A stretch of 64,000 nucleotides of DNA from Ascochyta rabiei (taxonomy: Eukaryota; Ascomycota; Dothideomycetes; Pleosporales; Didymellaceae). Both the position numbers and the translations under genes were made by a program. Positions within the stretch are counted from its first letter, which is position 1, and each line of letters begins with the position of its first letter. Positions 21,448-30,334 of the stretch are shown piece after piece. Location: positions 124,001-188,000 of the forward strand of contig NC_082410.1 in assembly GCF_004011695.2 (NCBI RefSeq). The letters are read 5' to 3'. The notes beneath the pieces were generated by a model. It saw nothing but the letters and a program-made list of their open reading frames with translations. It made no database searches and had not been told where the DNA came from.

Positions 21448-21502
21448 GATGAAAGTGTGGGGATCGTCAGATGAAGTGTGGGGATCGTCAGATGAAAGCG
21501 TC
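21448..21502. repeat. short tandem repeat beside the MITE
   Basis: Two and a half units of about 21-22 bases (GATGAAAGTGTGGGGATCGTCA) follow the MITE directly. The second unit lacks one A. Confidence 0.75.
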
Positions 21503-21902
21503 AAAAAGCGAAGTACATGGTGCCGTATCGCTGGCACCAACACTAGATTAGGAAAGCATAGGCACAGCCCCAAGCACTCCACAGACCGACTAGCTGCTCT
21601 CGAACGAGACGTTCTCCTAGCGCGACGAGCCCGCAAAGTGAGTGACGTAGTCGCCACTATGGACGCCCCATCACGTGGACCATGTCTGCGAACCAGGCGG
21701 TGAGAAGCTGCAGGACGGTATACCGCCACACTCTGCGCTTACCTCCCTGCTCGCCGTAGCCAAGATCTCACCCACCTGGTCCATTCCACCACCAACAAAA
21801 CCCCACTGCACAGTGCCTGCACTCCTCGCTCTCTACCCCGCTCTCCCACCAAGAAAACAAAAAGTTGATAGTCTGGATCTAAGTAATTCAGATGGCTTGT
21901 TA
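21503..21902. other. non-coding gap in repeat zone
   Basis: No supported gene. It joins the MITE and tandem repeat to the first truncated copy of the phosphatase-derived repeat. Confidence 0.35.
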
Positions 21903-21999
21903 GCGTAGAGATTGTAAAGCATTCTACATTGTAGTAGTCTGAGTAGACATGGTATATACGTACAAGAGAGATTACAAGTAAGTAGTAACTATAACATTT

Positions 22000-22626
22000 T
22001 GTGAGGGCTCGGCTCGAACCCACCTGAGCCACACGGACCAAAAAGGTACAGTAATCCATCAGATAGATTGACTGGGGTTCAAACAGTATGAATACCCGTG
22101 ACAGTATACCCCTCTCCCTTAAGGCTCAACCTAAGACTCCTTGGACGAGCCTATTGCCCCTAGGCGCTGCCCTTAACGTGTAGTACCGAAGCCTATAACG
22201 CCCCTAGGCACTCCCCTTAACAACAGTAGACAAGGCCGTGCCCCTAGGGCTTACCCTTAACGTGCTGGCTAACTAGGGGGGGTACCCCTCCAGAGCGAGC
22301 TCCTTAAGCCTAGATTGCTGCGAACGCTGCCCAGGACCAGGCTAGGCCTAATCCAGGTCTGCCACGTGGCTACACTGGACCTCCTAGCAGCAACAGCGTG
22401 GCAACTAAAGAGCCTGCCTCACGCTTTAACTAAAAGATGGTTAGCCTGGCTGCCCAGGAGTAGTGGCAGGTGAGGATTAAACCTGCAACCTGCACACGCT
22501 CCTAAGATCTGATGGATTACTCTGTAAGGGCTCGGCTCGAACCCGCCTGAGCCACACGGACCAAAAAGGTACAGTAATCCATCAGGTGGATTGACTGGGG
22601 TTTGAACAGTATGAATACCCGTGACA
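22000..22626 (-). mobile_element. TRIM (miniature LTR retrotransposon), 627 bp
   Basis: Two 104-base direct repeats (22000-22103 and 22523-22626) have TGT...ACA ends; read on the minus strand they start TGTCACGGGTATTC, like the Gypsy LTR at 4113. They differ at six sites, all transitions. Flanking pentamers CATTT (21995-21999) and CATCT (22627-22631) look like a target duplication with one change. On the minus strand a polypurine tract (AAGGGAGAGGGG, opposite 22109-22120) precedes the downstream LTR, and a primer site lies one base from the upstream LTR. The interior (about 420 bases) has no coding frame, but the motif GCCCCTAGG with CCCTTAAC recurs three times. It must be mobilised by an autonomous relative. 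Confidence 0.85.
22509..22585 (-). other. self-priming site: primer-binding site complementary to own LTR
   Basis: On the minus strand the 13 bases just after the upstream LTR (AGTAATCCATCAG, opposite 22509-22521) are the exact complement of 13 bases inside that LTR (CTGATGGATTACT, opposite 22573-22585). In the Tf1/sushi group, reverse transcription starts from the element's own RNA folding onto the primer-binding site. The arrangement here predicts the same mechanism in place of a tRNA primer. Confidence 0.65.
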
Positions 22627-23161
22627 CATCTATATGCGTATCTTAATATAACAAGACTTAGCTTATTACAAAATATTATATTACATTACATATCTATACT
22701 CTATAAGCCCGCTATAGGCAGTATAAGCAGTTATTACAGCTTCTATTATAAATAGTTAGCAGTGTAGTATATGTAGGCTGTGCGTTTTATAGTGTAGTAG
22801 TCTACAGTAGATGTTGTATACAAGTACAAGAGAGATATAAGTAAGTAGTAACTATAACATTAAAGTGCGTATCTTAATATAACAAGACTTAGCTTATTAC
22901 GTTGTATTATATTACATTACATATCTATACTCTATATAGCTGTTATAAGCAGTATAAGCAGTTATTGCAGCTTCTATTATAAATAGTTAGCAGTGTAGTA
23001 TATGTAGGCTGTGCGTTTTATAGTGTAGTAGTCTATAGTAGACGTAGTATACAAGTACAAGAGAGAATATAAGTGCATAGTAACTACAACATTAAAGTGC
23101 GTATCTCCAACATGACAAGAAAGTATTATGTTACATTACATATCTACACTCTACAAGCCCG

Positions 23162-24463
23162 CTAGAGGCAGCACGAGCAGTCATTGCAGCTAGCATCGCG
23201 AATAGTCGGCGGCGCGGTGCACGTGGGCTGTGCATTCCACGGCACGGGGGTAGTAGCGGGCGCATCAGCCGTGCTGGTGGTTTGCTTGACGAGCACGGGG
23301 ATCGCGGCGCCGGTTGCGAGTCTGAAGACGCGGTGGCCGAGGACTGTTGCGCGTTAGTTTGCTCGATGACGAGTGCATGTTTGAGAGGAGGAGAGATGGT
23401 GGAGGTGTGGGGATTCATCGAGAGGATACATCAAGAGTCATCAAGAGGAGACATCAAGAGTCATCATGAGGAAACGTCAAGAGTCATCAAGAGGAAACAT
23501 CAAGAGTCATCAAGAGGAAACATCAAGAGTCATAAGAGGAAACGTCAAGAGTCATCAAGAGTCATCAAGAGGATACATCAAGAGGACAAAGCAAGACGTA
23601 CCGCGCAACAGACTGCCAATCTCGCCCGAGTGCGACGTGATGGAGATGTAGGTGCTGTCGTCGCTGGTGAAGATGTCGTCCAGGACCTGCTTGGAGCGGA
23701 TGTCCTGGTCGGCTTGCGGCTCAGCCATGAGCTCGGTCCAGTAGGGGTCGGCTTCGGCGAAGTTCTTCTCGAACCTGTAGCTGGGGAAGTTCTGGTGGAT
23801 GTAGGACTTTGTGCTGCGGCGGTCGCACGTGTGTGCGCTGATGCCCTCGCGGAGGCGCTCTTTGACGGTAGGGACAAAGGGGGACTTGTTGGGCAGGGTC
23901 AGGCTGGCAAAGGTGAGTTTTGCCGTGTCGAGGCAGCGGTACAGCGGGCTGGTGTAGTACGACTCCGGGGGCGTGATCTTCTCGTCGGCGATCAGGTGCT
24001 TCCAGAAGGTGTTGACGTCTTGGGCTTGCTTGATGCCTGCGTGGGTGAGCTTTGCATCTGCCCAGGTGACGGTGCCGTTGCCGTCCAGCTCGGACCAGTA
24101 GCAGTTCCAGGCGGGGGTGCCGAAGTAGGACTCGGCGGCGTTGTGGAAGCCCTCGCCGTGGCGGCCAAGGAACAGCAGGGAGTAGCGCGTCTTCTTCTCC
24201 TTGTTCAGGTCCTTGATGTACTTGTTGAGCCGCTGCCACTGGGTCGCATACTTGCTGTCCGGGGTCTTGGGGTCACTGGGGTAGGTGCGGTTGATGAGGC
24301 CGAAGTTGGAGTGGATGAAGTCGAACGTGCTGGGGTCGGTGGCGCTGTCGTCTTGCTGGAAGATGCCCGAGACGACCTCGTACCTGATCTGCTTCTTGGG
24401 CGAGGCGGCGTTGACCATGGAGGCAGCGGCGAGAAGGCCGTACAGCAGCGACGGGGCCACCAT
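23162..24463 (-). CDS. secreted histidine phosphatase (phosphoglycerate-mutase fold)
   Basis: Exons 24463-23602 and 23343-23162 give 347 residues. I chose [20 protein letters not shown] as the start because it forms a signal peptide; an in-frame ATG at 24532 would add 23 residues. The catalytic [15 protein letters not shown] motif is intact, with [14 protein letters not shown] and [13 protein letters not shown] as the later blocks of the histidine phosphatase fold (second catalytic His in TSHSGE). The family removes phosphate from small molecules; substrate unknown. The intron (258 bases, GTACGT...CAACAG) is long for this genome because it holds a minisatellite. The last exon encodes [19 protein letters not shown] and a Cys-rich end (CNDCSCCL). 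The 3' end has been duplicated in tandem downstream. Confidence 0.88.
23421..23585. repeat. minisatellite inside the phosphatase intron
   Basis: About seven imperfect units built from CATCAAGAG, TCATCAAGAG and GAAA/GATA. It accounts for most of the 258-base intron and leaves the splice sites and flanking exons intact. Confidence 0.85.
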
Positions 24464-24589
24464 GTCGACGAGCATATCGACGAGGGTGGTGTTGAGCAGA
24501 GAGCGCGACGACGTCAGCAGTTGGAGGTCCATCTTGTCTTATATGGACAGCTTCCGCGGACGGTGTTCCTTGCGTGCCAGCCGTTGTGG

Positions 24590-24875
24590 CGTGTGCGTGT
24601 GGATGTGGGTGTGGGTGTGGATGTGCATGTGGAGTGTGGGGGTGCAGGGCGCGGCTGCCAGCCAATCAGTAGGGAACGTGCCGCGGAGTTGCAGGCACAT
24701 GGTTGGCGGAGAAGCCGGCGGTGGAAAGTGGCGATGGTCGTGGTCGAGGAGGGAGATGTGATTGGGCGTGCAGGTCGAGGATGCAGGTCTGACCGGCAGC
24801 GTGGTCGTGGTCGAGGTTGTGGTCGTGGTGTAGGTAGTCGTGGTCGTGGTGTGGTCATAGTGTGGTCGTACCTGG
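24590..24875. repeat. GT-rich low-complexity DNA in a divergent promoter
   Basis: GTGTGGATGTGGGTG-type repeats near 24590-24640 and GTGGTCGTGGTC-type repeats near 24795-24870 lie between the divergent phosphatase and JIP5 genes. Frames through these repeats are Thr- or His-rich artefacts. Confidence 0.7.
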
Positions 24876-25075
24876 TCCATCAAGTCGACATGACGAGGGC
24901 AGATGCAGGGATGGATGCCGGTGTCCGTCTGCGACTCTGCGTGTGCCTGCCAAGAGGGCTCGGCTCGCCCTGCCCTGCGCGCGCGACCCACAAAATTTTA
25001 CTTCTGCAGACGCCGAGAGCGAGAGCGAGAGCAAGAAACAGCACAGGGACAGTGAGAGCGACGTGCAGTGCCAGC

Positions 25076-25089
25076 AACACCAACACCAA

Positions 25090-25120
<31 letters not shown>

Positions 25121-25132
25121 GCCACCGCCACC
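25076..25132 (+). repeat. CAACAC/CCACCG repeat abutting the JIP5 start codon
   Basis: Three CAACAC-like units followed by about six CCACCG units end exactly at the ATG, giving GCCACCATG, an ideal Kozak-type context. The repeat is probably 5' untranslated leader and its length could vary among strains. Confidence 0.8.
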
Positions 25133-26457
25133 ATGTTCGAGAACGTGTGCGCCATCCCGCTCGACTACGACCTGTTCGCCCAGGCCATCCACCCACACGA
25201 GCCCATCGTCGCCGTCGGGCTGGCCTCGGGCCACGTGCAGACGTACCGGCTGCCCGGCGACGCGGCCAACACCACGGCGTCGGCGCGCGGGGTCGGGCAC
25301 GTCGACACGGTGTGGAAGACGCGGCGGCACAAGGGCAGCTGCCGCACCCTCGGCTTCAGCCTCGACGGCCTGCAGCTGCACTCGGCCGGCACCGACGGCA
25401 TCGTCAAGGTCGCCGACACGACCACGGGCCAGGTCGCCGCCAAGCTGGCCGTCCCTCTGGAGGCGTAGGCTGCCGCCACCGCTGCGACGAGAGCACTCGC
25501 TGACTATCCAGCGCACGCGGCGCCGTCGACGCCCCCGCCCTCGTCCACGCCCTCTCCCCGCAGTCGCTGATCCTCGCCACCGACTCGTCCGCCGTCCACA
25601 TCTACGACCTGCGCGCCCTCGGCCCCGCCCGCGCCCCCAGGCCCCAGGCCACCCACCGCCCCCACGACGACTACGTCTCCTCGCTCACCCCGCTGCCGCC
25701 CACCGACGCCAGCACCAGCGGCTTCAGCAAGCAGTGGGTCACCACCGGCGGCAGCACCCTCGCCGTCACCGACCTGCGCCGCGGCGTCATGGTGCGCTCC
25801 GAGGACCAGGAGGAGGAGCTGCTGAGCTCCGTCATCGTCTCCGGCCTGTCCAGGAAGGGCTCCAACGTCGGCGAGAAGCTCCTGGTCGGCGGCGGCAACG
25901 GCGTCCTGACCCTGTGGGAGCGCGGCGTCTGGGACGACCAGGACGAGCGCATCACCGTCGACCGCTCCAAGGGCGGCGGCGAGAGCCTCGACGCCCTGGC
26001 CCTGCTGCCTGCCGGCGTCGGCCCTGGCGGCAAAATCGCGGCCGTTGGCCTCGGCAACGGCGACCTGCCCTTCGTCAGGATCGGGCAGAACAAGGTCGTG
26101 GCCGAGCTCAAGCACGACGAGCTGTCGCAGGAGGGCGTCCTCGGCCTGGGCTTCGACGTGACGGGCCGCATGATCAGCGGCGGCGGCCGCACCGTCAAGG
26201 TGTGGGGCGAGAAGGGCGCCCTGGCCGCCGCAGCCGACGAGGAAGAGGGCGAGGACGAGGAGGGCGAGGACGACGACGACGACGACGAAGATGCTGGCCC
26301 CGGCACAAAGCGCACCCTCGCGTCCGCCTCGGACAACGCCAGCGACGACGACAGCAGCAGCGAGGAGGAGCAACAGAGCAAGCGCAAGAAGAGAAAGCGC
26401 AACAAGGGCAGGCAGCAGCGCGGCCACGGCATCCTGCAATTCTCTGGCCTGGACTAG
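25133..26457 (+). CDS. JIP5: WD-repeat protein JIP5 (WDR55-like ribosome biogenesis factor)
   Basis: Exons 25133-25464 and 25512-26457 (47-base intron, GTAGGC donor, CTGACTATCCAG end) give 425 residues. The protein starts [21 protein letters not shown] and contains degenerate WD40 repeats: [60 protein letters not shown] and [18 protein letters not shown]. The tail is strongly acidic ([17 protein letters not shown]) and then basic ([18 protein letters not shown]), a likely nuclear/nucleolar signal. This architecture is that of fungal JIP5, related to human WDR55, linked to 60S subunit maturation. It sits in a very GC-rich island between two AT-rich repeat zones. Confidence 0.92.
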
Positions 26458-26557
26458 AAGTCATACCTGTGCTGTCGCAATATCTAAAGCTAGACTTCCT
26501 TAACCTTTATAAAAGAAAGATACCTTGCTTTTTATTTATTTTATAAGCTCCCTCTTG

Positions 26558-26605
26558 ACGTACCCCACAGACGAGTCGCTCACCGAGCAAGTCGCTCACT
26601 TTTAC
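26558..26605 (+). repeat. orphan terminal repeat related to the Fot1/pogo element
   Basis: ACGTACCCCACAGACGAG starts like the inverted repeat of the element at 30335 (ACGTACTCCACGGGTGAG) and likewise holds a doubled motif (GTCGCTCAC twice, against GTGAGCGGATC twice). No partner end was found nearby, so I read it as a truncated relative. AT-rich DNA without genes continues to 26908. Confidence 0.5.
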
Positions 26606-26908
26606 CAAGCCCCCAGCAAACCACCTTTCCTACACTACTGTCTTCCTAATAAGACTATTTACATATATTAAAAGAACGCTAGATACAGCTTCCACTCTAG
26701 TCTATTAAAATTAATATAAACCTCTTCTAGCAACGCGCTCTAGATACTTATAGAATCCCTTAAAAGACACTAAGTAACTAAAACACTATATAACCTGTAT
26801 AAGCTAGTTCTATAGCTAATTTACATAAGCTAGAAAAGAATAAGACAAGGGGTGTCGAAGTAATTCAGAGGCAGTGTTCCTCTTTTCGGGCAGCCAATGC
26901 AACATAGG

Positions 26909-28190
26909 TTATATGAAATCTAGAAATAGACGCTTATTCTCGCCGTAAAGTGCGGTGATTGTATTGTTAAGGAAGAGCAGAGGGACAACTGCTCCGCCAG
27001 CACCCTTCTATTGGCCTGATGCGACTAAGCTTGATTTTAAAGATTGGTCAAAGCACATTCACTTACCTCGAATGTCAAAAACTCTTTGTGTGGTGTCACT
27101 TCGGTCAATGTACCCAGGTAGGGGCAACCCCAGATATGCAACGATTTCGGCGACGTGATGGGTTGCTGAAGGCTGTCTAGTCTCTTCGACGGCTTTAAAT
27201 ACGTGTCTGTTCTCAAACAAATCCCACACCTCCACGAATTAGTTGATGGCGTAGACGCAAGGAGCTTAGCACACTCACCATGGCTGCGACACTCCAAACA
27301 TCAACACCTGAGCCCCAGGCCATATTAAACAGTACCTCTGGGGCGCGGTACAATTCAGGTTGAACGAGACCTTTGTAATGTTTCCCTATGCGAGCCTCGC
27401 CGAAATCGCAAAGGACTAGCTCACCCTAGAGCGCATTTCTAGGAAGGCCAAGTTTATAAGAGCTGTAGATTGTGCAATTGTTATTTATAAACTTTCTTAG
27501 CAGCAGGCTCTCTAGTTCAGCAGTCTCCATAATTTGAAGGACAGTTTCATCAGCTACAGTTAACATAATGTTTAACAGATTAACGTCTGTTTTTATTAGT
27601 TCAAGATTTAAGATAGGTCTTCGCGATTTACTGGTGTGTATGACCTCAGCCTTATTGTGCAAAAACGCAAGTGCACTCAGAACATTCGAGAGGGTCCACC
27701 TCAGGATGGGCTCATTCAATCGACGTGGGCCGTTCATGTACTGAAGATCCCGAATGGTCATGTGCATCGGTGGTTGAACCAGGCATAGATGTTGACCAGC
27801 AGGGCCGGTGATTTCAAACGTTCCCAGTAGACCGCGAATGAACGATTGGCCGTGATGACTTGTGTTAATGGAACTGACTCGCTCGTAGAATTGCAATTCC
27901 TGATGAACGCGAGTAGATTGATGACCATCCCAAGTACAGACTTTGATAGCAACGAACATTTGATTTCTTTTCCGTACATGAGTAGATGATTGTTACAAGT
28001 AGAGATCACGGAACGTACCTGATGTCTTGACAGAGCCAAACAGTAGAATGCGCACCGTACCTGAGTTTCCTTAAGACTTTGTAGCTAGAGTTAAGCACTT
28101 CTCTGATGGTGATAGGATAAAAGTTTTCTGGAGAATACTAAGCTAAACTCTCCTCTTTAAGAGGTACAGTAGGATCTATCCTTAAGGTAT
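26909..28190 (-). pseudogene. SRPK-like protein kinase pseudogene
   Basis: Blocks of a serine/arginine protein kinase read in order: ENFYPITIREVLNSSYKVL, glycine-rich loop RYGAHSTVWLCQD, FVAIKVCT with the ATP lysine, HGQSFIRGLLGTFEI, QPPMHMTIRDLQYMNG, then the catalytic loop, CDFGEARIG, YRAPEVLF, SGVDVWSVAAM and the C-terminal ENRHVFKA, GLPLPGYIDRSD and NKRLFLDFI. At least four introns keep GT..AG ends. Damage includes TAG upstream of YSPENF near 28139 and another stop after LPRNAL near 27426. In the catalytic loop the intron splits the expected Asp codon; the joined codon now reads Asn (IHT-N), and the following Lys is lost. Such fungal kinases occur as large decaying families. It lies in RIP-affected DNA beside a Fot1 element. 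Confidence 0.8.
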
Positions 28191-30332
28191 AAAAAGTCAC
28201 AAATGTACGTCTGAAGGTTTGTAGGGCTGTCTTATAACAACTTCGACAGAGATAGCATCTTCTTAACATAGTAAGATAGTGGTTTTACGTTAGCGCTTGT
28301 ATAGGCAATGCTTTTGCAGCATAAGGTGATTCCGCTTCTCTGTGCAGGGCAGGCTGAATAGGTAACGTAGTTGCGTTAATGCGCTAGCGCTCAGGCCAGC
28401 TGCGCGCCAAAACCATTCCTATTGTTGCTTTACCCCTACATGCCGAAAATGTTACAGACGTCTATACCAAGGTATAACTTACGTATAATTAAAGGAGCAA
28501 TACGCTTGCACAGCTGTAGCTGCCTAAACTAGCTCACTAAAGACTACACATAATGTTAGGCGCTATTTACTAAGATTCCCCTATTTAAATTACAGCATGT
28601 CTTGCTTAACAAAAAGTATATTTACGCCATTTGTGTCACAATTAACAACTACTGTTAAGAGTCTAGGCAGTCTTCTTCTTAGCTAGGGTTATCATAATCT
28701 CCTCTTCTTGTAGGTTAATTACATATATTAGTTTAAACACTCTTAAGGACTTTACTAATCCTAAACTCTGTTAAGTGGTCCAACAGTTCTGCAAGAAACA
28801 GGAGAAAGAAGTGTGTAAGGCGCCGTTTCGTAGTATCTATAACTAATTTAATGCTCTTAGGATCTAACTGTAAAGAAGGCTGAGATTAAGGGCACACGCC
28901 TCTACTAATCCCACAACAATTTAAGCAACCTCAAGCCTGTAATATCAATTTGTTTCAAGGATGAAAATAACAGAAGGATTGGCACAGGCCATATGCACGA
29001 GGACGGAACTGGCCAAGTCAACTAGAAGTAGCTGTCTCCAGAGAATAGCGTATAGTCTTACCACAGATGCCTTTAATATTCTTCTCTCTGGCTTTGCGTA
29101 CGCATCACCTTCATCGATCATATTTAACTATCTCCAATACCACGCGTCACCACATCTAGACAATCACCTAGTGCAAGCTTGCCTCATATCTCGCTTTTAT
29201 TTAGCTTTCTTTGTGCCTGCTTCCGCCTTTGGCGTCCACCTTCCAATCCCGTCTTCGCTAATGCTTGAACCTAATCGGCTCGATCTTACAAAGCTTAACA
29301 GCGCAATCATGCAGCCGTTCCTCAGTACGTTGCCGGCATTTGCTTTTGTCGTGCTCTTCTGATTGGCTGAGATATCGCCGAGGATGCGACGTGGCTGGTG
29401 AACTTGCACCCGCTCAAAATCTGACACCGTCAGCTGCTCCTTCTAACAACCGAAAGGCACTTTTAGCAAGGAGTTCGCGCCTGACCAGTTTCAACTTATA
29501 AAGCCTGTCAGCACAATCGACGCAGCTCTCTGGCTGCATGATTGTCCTCCCGCACAAACATGCATCTGGAGCTTGGTCAAGCAGACCACCGTTTACAAGA
29601 CCAAGCAAGCACAATAATGCTCAGGTCAACAGCACGAGTCTCCTTCGATATACGCTGCTCATGCTCGTCCTTTCTGTTTTTGCTCGCTTTGACAGCCCTA
29701 AATAAGAAATCGCCTAACAGGCACTTTAGTTCCTCTAACAAGCTTGTTCTTGCTTGTACAATGGACTCTTTAGCTTGTGCGCACAAGCAGACTTCTAGTA
29801 CAATATCTTTACCTACGTTAAGCGCTAGGTGTAAGCGCACAGCGTCTGTAAGCGTTAATTATCTTATATCTCCTTCTTAACGTCTAAGGTAGCTTTTCTT
29901 AAGGGCTCTAAAAAGAAAGTCCCTAGTAATGTTTCTTAAACTTTCCTTCTCTGCAAGAAATGCTATCTAAACTACTCTGTTATCACCTGTTGTAACTTCT
30001 ACCGCTGCTATGTGTTGTAGTAGTTGCATTACAGTGTTACATATCTGCTGTAAATAAGGCAGAGGGCTTTAAAGGACCTCTAGTTCGCTACCTGCTGCGA
30101 TTTTTCAATCCTCTTATTTAAAGGTTTGAATTAGAAAGACGTAGGGAAGGGGGGCTTACATCTCGAGTCGCGACAAGGACTCAGCAGCAAGCTTTCTATT
30201 AAAGCTGATTTTAGCTTGTTAGGGACAAAAGTGCAGGACTGTTAATATCTTTTATTCGCTCTAATATGGCTTATAATTAATATAGAATATGTTGTTTGTA
30301 ATTAAGAGCCTAATAGAAACTGCTAATGCTGT
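28191..30332. other. AT-rich decayed repeat zone
   Basis: Mostly AT-rich with many TAG/TAA words. A less biased block near 28960-29640 contains frames on both strands up to about 130 codons (e.g. 28961-29362 plus) without motifs. I could not name a transposon family here. Confidence 0.4.
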
Positions 30333-30334
30333 TA

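Larger units (their letters stand above)
21903..23260. repeat. tandem, RIP-like copies of the 3' end of the phosphatase gene
   Basis: Units of about 231-232 bases start near 22634, 22865 and 23097, each with GTGCGTATCT or TGCGTATCTT. The third unit (23097 to about 23260) contains the last codons and stop of the phosphatase gene and its 3' flank, and is GC-rich. Units one and two match it, but C has mostly become T and G become A, so the coding part is destroyed. A tail of a fourth unit (21903-21999, with GTAGTAGTCTGAGTAGAC and ACAAGAGAG) lies left of the TRIM, which has inserted into the array. The order of events is duplication, RIP-like mutation, then TRIM insertion; this is inference from the alignment by eye. 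Confidence 0.8.

Noticed and set aside
22527..22560. tRNA-like words (GGTTCGAGCC, TGGCTCAGGCGG) in the TRIM LTR
   Set aside because: On the minus strand they resemble pol III B and A boxes, but they are adjacent rather than 30-60 bases apart and in an LTR with TGT...ACA ends; no cloverleaf can form.
23282..25468. A 728-codon plus-strand open frame covering the phosphatase gene
   Set aside because: It is the antisense of the phosphatase exons joined through GC-rich repeats to the true JIP5 start; GC-rich DNA seldom has stops. The Val/Gly/Arg-rich translation has no motif.
25504..26439. A 311-codon minus-strand frame opposite JIP5
   Set aside because: Ala/Asp/Val-rich antisense shadow; the plus strand has clear WD-repeat coding and a proper intron.
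25068..26546. A 492-codon plus-strand frame overlapping JIP5
   Set aside because: Arg/Pro-rich out-of-frame shadow of JIP5 in very GC-rich DNA.
28961..29362. A 133-codon plus-strand frame in the AT-rich zone
   Set aside because: Leu/Ser-rich without motifs, with an equally open frame on the other strand nearby; more likely a mutated repeat than a gene.
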